This document shows, piece after piece, positions 1-5,618 of a stretch of 6,047 bases of DNA. A program made the position numbers and the translations under genes. The notes under the pieces are model-generated. The model was not told where the DNA came from and made no database searches. It saw nothing but the letters and a program-made list of their open reading frames with translations. Within the stretch, counting starts at the first letter, position 1, and every line of letters starts with the position of its first letter. The stretch is from Phycisphaeraceae bacterium (GTDB lineage Bacteria > Planctomycetota > Phycisphaerae > Phycisphaerales > Zrk34): NCBI GenBank assembly GCA_028281485.1, contig JANQJT010000115.1, positions 1-6,047 on the forward strand, read 5' to 3'.

Positions 1-2051
1 TGCAGATGGTGAGCGTGTCGGACGCCGAGGTGGGCGTGCTGATCAGTTACCTGGAGACGACCGACGACCCGCGCAACCCGGGCAGCAAGCTGATCGACAA
101 CACGATGATCATCTACACGTCGGACAACGGCGGCATCGGGCCGGGCTACGGCTTCGACCAGGACGAGTGGAACGTGTACCAGCACGACTCGACGGGGGGC
201 CTGCGTGACAGCAAGGGCTCGATCTACGAGGGCGGCCACCGCGTGCCGTTCATCGTGCAGCACAACGGCGTGATCGAGGCAGGCGCGGTGCGCGACCAGC
301 AGGTGTCGAACATGGACCTGATGGGCACGCTGGCGGGTCTGACCGGTCAGTCGCTGATCGACCAGGGCCAGGGCAGCCACAACCTGATGCCCGTGTTGGC
401 CGGTGAGCGCGACGACAGCGATCCGATCCGCGATCACCTGATCGCCGAGCACATCTCCGGGCAGGGCAACCCGCGGGGCAACGTGTACATCGTCGACGGC
501 TGGAAGCTGCTGGTCAGTCGCAACGCCAGCAGCCCGACCATCCACTCGCTGTTCGATCTGAACACCGATCCCAACGAGACGACCGACCTGGCGACGAGCA
601 CGAACCCGACGGTCGTGGCGCTGCGTGACCAGATGTACAGCGACTACGTGGCCAAGCGCAACGCGTCGCGGCTGGCGCCGGTGTTTATCGGTAACGCCTC
701 GTCGGCACTGGTTGACGACGTGGTGGGCTATGGGGACGTGCAGGTGGAGGGCAACCTCGACGGCAACGGCACGATCGGTGGCGATCTCGAAGCGAACAAC
801 AACGCGGTGATCAACATCTCGCCGATTGGCGGCGCGACCAACGGTTCGACCACGGTCAACGTGTCGCAGGACATCTCTATCCGCGAGGGCGCGCCGACGA
901 TCAACTGGAACGGCCAGCGCGTCTCCGTCGGCCTGACCAACAACGAGGGGCTGTCGCGTGCCGCGCTCGAGTTTGATCTGACCGGCGCGAACATCCCCGT
1001 TGGGGCGACGGTCACCGGTACCGAGATGATCTTCACCGTGGGTTTCGGGTGGGGGCCTGCCCAGAGCAGCACGCCCACGCTGGAGGTCTTCCCGCTGATT
1101 GGTGATTTCGACGAGGCCACGGCGACCTGGAACGAATCGTCGACGGGCGTCGCGTGGACCACGCCCGGCGGCGATTTCGACGGCGGCACGCTGCTCGGCG
1201 ATGCGTCGGGCTTTAACCCGGATACCGTCGGTGGCGGCACGCAGATCATCGTGGACGACGCTTCGTTCATGACGGACGTGCTGGCGAACCTCGGCAACAA
1301 CGCGTATCGGCTGTTTGTGAAATACGACAACGCCAGTGAAGCCAACGGCCTGATCGATGCGGTGTGGCTGAACTCCATCCAGACCGGAGACCCCGATCCG
1401 CAGATCGTCATCCATTACTCCCAGCCCGCTGCCAACGCGCGTGTGCTGAATGTTGCGGGTGATTTCTCGGCCCGGAGCGGTTCGATGGTTGAGTTCGATC
1501 TGTCCGCGACCGGCGTTGGCGGCACGGACTATGACCTGCTCGCGGTGACGGGCAACGCTGACCTGAAGGGCGGCGGGATTGATGTCGCGCTGGAAGGTGG
1601 TTTTGCTCCATCGCTCGGCAACGCGTTCAACATCGTGACCAGTGACGGTCTTACCGGACACTTCGACAACGCGTCGATCAGTGTTGCGGCGTTGGCGGAC
1701 GTGGGCGGCAAGGAAGTCGCGCTGGCGGTGCTGTACGTCGACAACGGCACGGACGGCGACGCGGACCTGGACAACGTGCGCGTGATGACGACCTACCGCG
1801 GCGATGCGAACGGCGACGGCAACGTGAACCCGACGGACCTGGCGGCTTTGACGCTGAACTGGCTGGGCACGGACCAGACGTGGCAGGGCGGCGACTTCAA
1901 CTACGACGGCGTGGTGAACCCGACGGACCTGGCGGCTTTGACGCTGAACTGGCTGGAGTCGATCCCAGGCGGTGGGGGCGGGATTCCTGAGCCGGCCAGT
2001 CTGATGCTGCTGGGTATGGGCGGCGTGGCGCTGATGCGCCGGCGTCGATAA
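1..2051 (+). CDS. Secreted multidomain sulfatase with dockerin-like repeats and PEP-CTERM tail (5' partial)
   Basis: This is the C-terminal part of a type I (formylglycine-dependent) sulfatase. The frame is open from base 3. The ATG at 6 is internal, because the residues after it (SDAEVG, then YTSDNGG) already belong to the sulfatase fold; the catalytic CxPSR region lies off the left edge. Numbering from that ATG, residues 1-220 hold the family motifs SDNGG (39-43, metal-binding Asp/Asn) and KGSIYEGGHRVPF (70-82, with the Lys that contacts sulfate), then the usual C-terminal HSLFDLNTDPNETTDLA segment. Residues 240-271 are a beta-rich 'GNGTIGG' module, 281-470 a DNRLRE-like domain (RAALEFDL, ATATWNES), 474-555 a second beta-rich module, 599-650 two dockerin-like calcium loops, and 660-681 a PEP-CTERM tail ending in RRRR. 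Such sulfatases remove sulfate esters from polysaccharides or related compounds; the exact substrate cannot be read. Export and exosortase processing at the cell surface are inferred. Confidence 0.93.
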   Translation, partial: QMVSVSDAEVGVLISYLETTDDPRNPGSKLIDNTMIIYTSDNGGIGPGYGFDQDEWNVYQHDSTGGLRDSKGSIYEGGHRVPFIVQHNGVIEAGAVRDQQVSNMDLMGTLAGLTGQSLIDQGQGSHNLMPVLAGERDDSDPIRDHLIAEHISGQGNPRGNVYIVDGWKLLVSRNASSPTIHSLFDLNTDPNETTDLATSTNPTVVALRDQMYSDYVAKRNASRLAPVFIGNASSALVDDVVGYGDVQVEGNLDGNGTIGGDLEANNNAVINISPIGGATNGSTTVNVSQDISIREGAPTINWNGQRVSVGLTNNEGLSRAALEFDLTGANIPVGATVTGTEMIFTVGFGWGPAQSSTPTLEVFPLIGDFDEATATWNESSTGVAWTTPGGDFDGGTLLGDASGFNPDTVGGGTQIIVDDASFMTDVLANLGNNAYRLFVKYDNASEANGLIDAVWLNSIQTGDPDPQIVIHYSQPAANARVLNVAGDFSARSGSMVEFDLSATGVGGTDYDLLAVTGNADLKGGGIDVALEGGFAPSLGNAFNIVTSDGLTGHFDNASISVAALADVGGKEVALAVLYVDNGTDGDADLDNVRVMTTYRGDANGDGNVNPTDLAALTLNWLGTDQTWQGGDFNYDGVVNPTDLAALTLNWLESIPGGGGGIPEPASLMLLGMGGVALMRRRR
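846..1415 (+). other. DNRLRE-like beta-sandwich domain within the sulfatase gene
   Basis: Residues about 281-470 of the sulfatase product resemble the DNRLRE (disaggregatase-related) domain. The signs are an early SxxTVNVSQD-type opening, the RAALEFDLTGANIPVGATV strand pair where the family has 'LLRFDLSxIPxGATVxxAxL', the ATATWNES motif (371-378) matching the family's 'VTWNxxP', and a closing strand PQIVIHY (465-471). Members are usually accessory domains of secreted surface proteins and are often suggested to bind carbohydrate. The assignment comes from motif memory, without a profile search. Confidence 0.7.
1800..1955 (+). other. Tandem dockerin-like EF-hand repeats
   Basis: Two 12-residue calcium loops of dockerin type follow each other. 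The first is D600-x-N602-x-D604-G605-x-V607-N608-x-x-D611 and the second is D630-x-N632-x-D634-G635-x-V637-N638-x-x-D641. All expected calcium ligands are present in both. Each loop is followed by the same helix, LAALTLNWL. Dockerins classically pair with cohesins; in planctomycete PEP-CTERM proteins such repeats are common without a known cohesin, so the binding partner is unknown. Confidence 0.88.
1824..1866 (+). repeat. 43-bp direct repeat, copy 1 (dockerin helix 1)
   Basis: This segment (starting GTGAACCCGACGGACC, ending AACTGGCTGG) is identical base for base to 1914-1956. The copies are offset by exactly 90 bases (30 codons), so they keep the reading frame. They cover the end of the calcium loop and the following helix of each dockerin half, while the starts of the two loops differ. 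Confidence 0.95.
1914..1956 (+). repeat. 43-bp direct repeat, copy 2 (dockerin helix 2)
   Basis: Perfect second copy of the 1824-1866 segment. Even third-codon positions are identical, which protein selection alone would not require. This points to recent duplication or gene conversion between the two halves. Confidence 0.95.
1983..2048 (+). other. PEP-CTERM sorting signal of the sulfatase
   Basis: The last 22 residues start with IPEP after a GGGGG linker, continue with a short hydrophobic stretch (SLMLLGMGGVALM) and end with four Arg. This is the tripartite PEP-CTERM signal recognised by exosortase (EpsH/XrtA type), which is thought to cleave it and release or attach the protein at the cell surface. 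No exosortase gene is in this window. Confidence 0.92.
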
Positions 2052-2078
2052 CCGGAGCGAACATCCAAGTGAATCATG

Positions 2079-2106
2079 CGCCGCCTCGTGATGGGGCGGC
2101 GTTTTT
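2079..2106 (+). terminator. Rho-independent terminator of the sulfatase gene
   Basis: The arms CGCCGCC (2079-2085) and GGCGGCG (2095-2101) pair perfectly. The stem extends inward by a T-G wobble (2086/2094) and a C-G pair (2087/2093) around a five-base GTGAT loop. Five T residues follow directly at 2102-2106. It begins 28 bases after the sulfatase stop codon, so it should end that transcript and separate it from the downstream lipoprotein gene. Confidence 0.9.
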
Positions 2107-2240
2107 CATTGGCGGCGCGGGTGGGGTTGTAACGGTTGGGATGATTATTTGGGGCGGCGGGGGACGGGAAGTTAACTGCGGCTATGAACGGGTCGATGGA
2201 GGGTGTAGCACCGCTGCCGGCGGTGCGCAACGCCTTGTTC

Positions 2241-2246
2241 GAGGAG
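2241..2246 (+). promoter_or_regulatory. Ribosome binding site deciding the lipoprotein start
   Basis: GAGGAG lies six bases before the ATG at 2253. It selects this start over the in-frame ATGs at 2184 and 2199, which would put a non-hydrophobic extension in front of the signal peptide. Confidence 0.75.
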
Positions 2247-2252
2247 ATCGTG

Positions 2253-2630
2253 ATGTCTGGACCCCGTCATCGCCGCGTGTTGTGTGTTCCCGCGTTTCTG
2301 TTGGTCATCGGTGTGTTGGCTGGCTGTGGCCAGACGACCGCTGAGCTGCTTGAACCGGCTGAGGCGGCGCCGCTTGAAGCTGTGGAGTGGATGGATGGCG
2401 CGGACAGCGATGTCCTTGTCGCATCGGATGACACGGGCTTCGTGATGGCGGCGGGGGATACGCTGGGCGTCTCGCTTGCGGCCAGTGACGGCCTGGGGGC
2501 GACGGTGTTCCAGCCGACCGAGGGGATCAGCCTGGCGCAGATGTTCGCGGCGGTCGAAATCGCGTTTGCGACACCCGCCAGCGGCGGCCAGTTCCACTTC
2601 GCGACGGTCGAATCCGACACGATCCGGTGA
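2253..2630 (+). CDS. Small predicted lipoprotein, unknown function
   Basis: The 125-residue product has a lipoprotein signal peptide: a basic start (GPRHRR), a hydrophobic core (VPAFLLVIGV) and the lipobox L22-A23-G24-C25. Cys25 would be lipidated and become the mature N-terminus, leaving about 101 acidic, Ala/Gly/Asp-rich residues with no Cys and no motif I recognise. A good GAGGAG site six bases upstream fixes the start. The gene sits between the sulfatase terminator and a 247-base gap, so it may be a single-gene unit; I see no convincing promoter before it. Membrane attachment is well supported by the lipobox, but whether to the inner or outer membrane cannot be told, and no function is assigned. 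The short length could mean a real small protein or an old remnant of a longer one, although no broken extension is visible after the stop. Confidence 0.75.
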   Translation: MSGPRHRRVLCVPAFLLVIGVLAGCGQTTAELLEPAEAAPLEAVEWMDGADSDVLVASDDTGFVMAAGDTLGVSLAASDGLGATVFQPTEGISLAQMFAAVEIAFATPASGGQFHFATVESDTIR

Positions 2631-2786
2631 TTCGGACGTTCAATCTGAAAAAAACTTGAGGGGGCTTTAGCGCGTGTAGGCGGCGCTTATCGCGTGGCCG
2701 GAGCGTCTATCTCGCTTATTATCAGCGGTTACGGGGCAACGGGGAGATATCGGACCCTAAGCGATTGTGGCAGTGGGGGTTATCCC

Positions 2787-2838
2787 TTGACCTTTTCTCT
2801 GGGTGGGGCATATTGACTGTGGCTATCGCATATATGAT
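2787..2838 (+). promoter_or_regulatory. Possible promoter region upstream of the P-domain gene
   Basis: This is the most AT-rich part of the 247-base gap at 2631-2877. It holds two -35-like hexamers, TTGACC (2787-2792) and TTGACT (2813-2818). Possible -10 partners are CATATT (2809-2814, 16-base spacer from the first) and TATGAT (2833-2838, only 14 bases from the second). Neither pair is ideal. The match is to the sigma-70 consensus of other bacteria; planctomycete promoters may differ. The rest of the gap (2631-2786) shows no gene and no clear hairpin. Confidence 0.35.
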
Positions 2839-2863
2839 GTGCGAGATGGGAAGACCGACAGTC

Positions 2864-2868
2864 AGGAG
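2864..2868 (+). promoter_or_regulatory. Ribosome binding site of the P-domain gene
   Basis: AGGAG lies nine bases before the ATG at 2878, inside the purine run AGGAGAGAGAGG. It supports 2878 over the in-frame ATG at 2803, which would add 25 polar residues before the signal peptide. Confidence 0.75.
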
Positions 2869-2877
2869 AGAGAGGCT

Positions 2878-3588
2878 ATGTGTTTTATTAATCGCCTTTG
2901 GTTGTGTGTAATCGCGCTGACGCTGTTCGTATCGGGTGCCGACGCGGCGCTGATCGACAGTTTTGAGACGGCGGGGTCCGATTTGAATCTGGCCATTCCC
3001 GATGACGGGTATGCCGGCGACGTGACCGTGAGCAGCGAGGCGGCGACCGCTTCGGTGGCGGTGCAGTTCGTCGAGCCCAATCCGCAGATCGTCAAGGTGC
3101 ACGTCGTGACGACGGGTATCACGCACTCGCGTGTGGGTGACCTGGTCATCAAGCTGATGAGTCCGGAAGGCACGATGGTGACGCTGATGAATCGTCCCGG
3201 TGTCGGCAGCAGCGCCGATGACGGCACGGCGGCCGGCGGCGCGGCGGGCATGTTCGACTCGGCGGCGCGCATCGACTTTGCAGACGACAACGCCACGTCG
3301 GCCGAGATGATCGGCGACGGGTTGATCTTCCTTCAGACCGTCGGCGTGCACAGCGGCGACGCTTACCGTCCCGACAACGACGGCGCGGCGGGCGAGGGTC
3401 TGCTTGCGGCGTTCAATGGCGAGAACCCCAACGGTCTGTGGAAGCTGTTCGTCGGCGACGGCGAGGTCTTCGAGACCGGCGCGTTGGATTACTGGGGCTT
3501 GACGATTGAGATCGTTCCGGAGCCGGCGGCTCTGGGCCTGCTGATTCCGGGTATGATGTTCATCTCACGGAGGCGTGTGCGTCACTAA
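2878..3588 (+). CDS. Stand-alone P-domain (proprotein convertase/subtilisin-like) protein with PEP-CTERM tail
   Basis: The 236-residue product starts with a signal peptide (hydrophobic from about L7 to G20; likely cut after A21-D22-A23). Residues about 50-212 form a P/Homo B domain: VKVHVVTTGITHSRVGDLVIKL (72-93; family 'I.HtyvgDL.i.L.SPsGT'), SPEGTMVTLMNRPG (95-108), FDSAA (126-130), the FNGENPNGLWKLFVGD stretch (179-194) and the final strand LDYWGLTIEI (203-212). The tail has VPEP (213-216), a hydrophobic stretch and RRRVRH, a PEP-CTERM sorting signal. In convertases this domain follows a subtilisin-type protease; no protease domain is present here, and the length fits a complete stand-alone form. 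Its role is unknown; a surface-displayed beta-sandwich binding or structural module is plausible. It lies 78 bases before tpsB without a clear terminator, so co-transcription with the secretion pair is possible. Confidence 0.9.
   Translation: MCFINRLWLCVIALTLFVSGADAALIDSFETAGSDLNLAIPDDGYAGDVTVSSEAATASVAVQFVEPNPQIVKVHVVTTGITHSRVGDLVIKLMSPEGTMVTLMNRPGVGSSADDGTAAGGAAGMFDSAARIDFADDNATSAEMIGDGLIFLQTVGVHSGDAYRPDNDGAAGEGLLAAFNGENPNGLWKLFVGDGEVFETGALDYWGLTIEIVPEPAALGLLIPGMMFISRRRVRH
3514..3585 (+). other. PEP-CTERM sorting signal of the P-domain protein
   Basis: The last 24 residues begin VPEPAALG, continue with the hydrophobic LLIPGMMFI and end SRRRVRH. This is the same three-part signal as at the end of the sulfatase, so both proteins are likely handled by the same exosortase type. 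Confidence 0.88.
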
Positions 3589-3603
3589 CGGGCTGATCGC
3601 CCG
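3589..3603 (+). other. Small hairpin after the P-domain stop codon
   Basis: CGGGC and GCCCG pair around the five-base loop TGATC, starting right after the stop codon. No T run follows, so it is not a standard terminator. It might protect the upstream message or weaken read-through into tpsB, or be chance in GC-rich DNA. Confidence 0.3.
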
Positions 3604-3655
3604 GCTCAGATCAGGGGAGAGCGACGAAACAATTGGGCCGCAGGACCCATGACAC

Positions 3656-3660
3656 GAGGT
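3656..3660 (+). promoter_or_regulatory. Ribosome binding site favouring the tpsB start at 3667
   Basis: GAGGT lies six bases before the ATG at 3667. The alternative in-frame ATG at 3649 has only AGGA (3642-3645) three bases away, which is too close. The choice changes the product by six residues. Confidence 0.55.
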
Positions 3661-3666
3661 CGCTAC

Positions 3667-5601
3667 ATGTATTTGCAACATTCCATTCGATCAAGAACAA
3701 ACGAGCACGGACGGCTCGGCACAGGCGGACCGATCGCGTTGAGTCTGATCGTTCTGCTGCTGTGCGGCTCGATGGCCCTGGGCCAGGAGCCCGAGACGGT
3801 CAGCGGGCCGACCTACCCGATCACCACGATGGGTTTCCGTTACCTGGTGGATCACCCGAATCTTCCGCCGATCGAGGGTCTGGCGGATGTCGAGGTGACG
3901 CTGGGCGTGACCGACGCGTATTACGTGGCCGGTCACGCCGGTGAGATGACACAGACGCTGCGTCTGGGTGATTTCGACGGTGAGGTGCGGCGTGTGCTGA
4001 CGGCTGGCGCCTTGCAGCAGGTGTTGCTGGCCGTGCGTGACCACATGGTGGATGAGGGTTTGATGGGCGTTTATGTCGTGCCGGATCCGACTCAGATCAG
4101 CGAGAACGGCCAGGACCTTCGCCTGGCGGACGAGCCGGAGCTTCGGGTCGTCGTGGCGATCGCGCTGGTGACGGATGTTCGGACGCTGGCGTTCGAGGAG
4201 CGGATCGATCCGGAGCATCGCGTGAACAGCGAGCTGCACCAGCGCATCCGTGACCACTCGCCGGTGCAGGCGTTCGATCCGACGGCGAGCGACGACGAGC
4301 GAGACGACCTGGTGATGCGCAAGGCGATCGAGGAGTACACGACGTTCCTGAGTCGTCACCCGGGCCGGCGTGTTGACGTGTCGGTGGGGCCTTCGACGAC
4401 GCCCGGTGGCGTGAGCCTGGACTACCTGGTGACCGAGCACAAGCCGTGGCTGCTTTATTACAAGCTGGCGAACACGGGCACGGAGGCGACCAACGAGTGG
4501 CGTCACCAGTTCGGCTACCGTCACTATCAGCTGACCAACATCGATGACATCCTCGCGCTGGATTACGCGACGGCGGGGTTTGATGAGTCGCACATCTTCA
4601 CGGCCTCTTACGAGCGGCCGCTGAGCGACGACTACCGCCTGCGCGGTCGCGTGTTTACCGGCTACAGCGAGTACACCGCGTCGGATGTGGGCGTGTTCAG
4701 TGACACGTTCACCGGTGAGACGTTCCACGTGGGCGGTGAGGTGGACTGGAACGTGTGGCAGGAGGACGAGCTGTTCTTCGACGTGGGCGGCGGTCTGCGT
4801 TTCGAGAACATCAAGAACAGCGACACCCTGATCGGGTCGGTGGACGCCAACAACGACTTCCTCCTGTTGTACTTGACGGCGCAGCTTGAGGGGCTGACGG
4901 ACTGGCGTCCGTTCAACGCCGAGGTGCGGCTGGAGATCCAATCGGAATCGATCAACGATCTGTCGGTGGCGGAACTGATCAATCACGGCCGGGCGCCGGT
5001 GAGCGAGGATTGGGCGCGGATGACGTGGAACGTGCGACAGAGCGTGTTCCTGGAGCCGCTGCTGGATCGCAAGGCCTGGGAAGACCCCAGCACGCCGGAG
5101 CATTCGACGCTGGCGCACGAGATTTACGCGCTGTTCTACGGTCAGCACACGTTCGGTGAGCGGGTGATCCCGTCTTACCAGCAGGTGGCCGGCGGCCTGT
5201 ACACGGTGCGTGGTTATCCCGAATCGATCGCGGTGGGTGACACGGTGATGGCGGGCACGCTGGAGTACCGTTTCCATCTTCCGCGTGCGTTGCCGCTGGA
5301 CCCGGACCCGCCGATGTTCGGTGGCAAGCCGTTCCGTGTGGCGCCGCAACAGGTGTATGGTCCGGTCGACTGGGACCTGATACTCAAGGGCTTTGTGGAC
5401 GGTGCGCACCTGATCAATCACGGATCCGGCGTTGCGGGCCGCGACACGGAGACGCTGTTGGGCGCGGGTGTCGGTTTAGAGCTGCAATACAAGCGTAACG
5501 TCACGATCCGCACGGATTGGGGCTGGGCGCTGCACGAGGTGCCGGGTGTGGTAGACGAAGGTTCAGGACAATTCCACTTCGAACTCACGGTTCTGTATTA
5601 A
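3667..5601 (+). CDS. TpsB two-partner secretion transporter (ShlB/FhaC/HecB family, Omp85 superfamily)
   Basis: The 644-residue product is an outer-membrane pore that exports the TpsA protein encoded next to it. A signal peptide has a hydrophobic core at about 23-36 and likely cleavage after A37-L38-G39. Residues about 50-178 form a first POTRA-like region, including ALQQVLLAVRDHMVDEGLMGVYVVP and a strand-forming LRVVVAIALVTDVRTLAF. Residues 190-257 form the second POTRA, with HPGRRVDVSVGPSTTPGGV (231-249) matching the FhaC-type 'LNxxPGRxVxAxLxPGxxPG' pattern. The barrel fills 258-644 and carries the family signature VRGYPESIAVGD (514-525; Arg515 in the loop that folds into the pore). The segments GFVDGAHL, then LLGAGVGLEL and IRTDWGWAL, match the last barrel strands, and the end FHFELTVLY has the terminal aromatic residue expected for outer-membrane insertion. 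The stop is 17 bases before tpsA. An alternative start at 3649 is possible. It is longer than typical FhaC, mostly in the first POTRA region. Confidence 0.93.
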   Translation: MYLQHSIRSRTNEHGRLGTGGPIALSLIVLLLCGSMALGQEPETVSGPTYPITTMGFRYLVDHPNLPPIEGLADVEVTLGVTDAYYVAGHAGEMTQTLRLGDFDGEVRRVLTAGALQQVLLAVRDHMVDEGLMGVYVVPDPTQISENGQDLRLADEPELRVVVAIALVTDVRTLAFEERIDPEHRVNSELHQRIRDHSPVQAFDPTASDDERDDLVMRKAIEEYTTFLSRHPGRRVDVSVGPSTTPGGVSLDYLVTEHKPWLLYYKLANTGTEATNEWRHQFGYRHYQLTNIDDILALDYATAGFDESHIFTASYERPLSDDYRLRGRVFTGYSEYTASDVGVFSDTFTGETFHVGGEVDWNVWQEDELFFDVGGGLRFENIKNSDTLIGSVDANNDFLLLYLTAQLEGLTDWRPFNAEVRLEIQSESINDLSVAELINHGRAPVSEDWARMTWNVRQSVFLEPLLDRKAWEDPSTPEHSTLAHEIYALFYGQHTFGERVIPSYQQVAGGLYTVRGYPESIAVGDTVMAGTLEYRFHLPRALPLDPDPPMFGGKPFRVAPQQVYGPVDWDLILKGFVDGAHLINHGSGVAGRDTETLLGAGVGLELQYKRNVTIRTDWGWALHEVPGVVDEGSGQFHFELTVLY

Positions 5602-5607
5602 GCCGCG

Positions 5608-5612
5608 AGGAG
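5608..5612 (+). promoter_or_regulatory. Ribosome binding site of the tpsA gene
   Basis: AGGAG sits six bases before the ATG at 5619, within the 17-base gap after the tpsB stop. The short gap and strong site suggest the two genes are translated from one message. Confidence 0.8.
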
Positions 5613-5618
5613 AGAGAC

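Noticed and set aside
728..1411. A 227-codon minus-strand frame opposite the sulfatase gene
   Set aside because: Composition (Ser, Pro, Val rich) is typical of a shadow frame; the plus strand encodes recognisable domains throughout.
2069..2344. Plus-strand 91-codon frame across the terminator and the lipoprotein start
   Set aside because: It runs through the terminator hairpin, is Gly/Arg/Val rich, lacks a ribosome binding site and overlaps the better supported lipoprotein in another frame.
2640..2670. Run of seven A followed by a G-rich stretch, read as a minus-strand terminator
   Set aside because: On the minus strand a T run is present, but no stable stem precedes it; CTTGAG and CTTTAG do not pair properly. 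No minus-strand gene needs ending here.
2682..2725. Short repeat CGCTTAT occurring twice in the gap before the P-domain gene
   Set aside because: Seven bases is too short to stand out from chance, and the flanking bases do not extend the match.
3691..5421. A 576-codon open frame on the minus strand, opposite the transporter gene
   Set aside because: The translation is low-complexity and rich in Arg, His, Gln and Val, with no signal peptide or motif. Such long antisense frames are expected opposite GC-rich genes, and the plus strand carries a clear Omp85-family protein.
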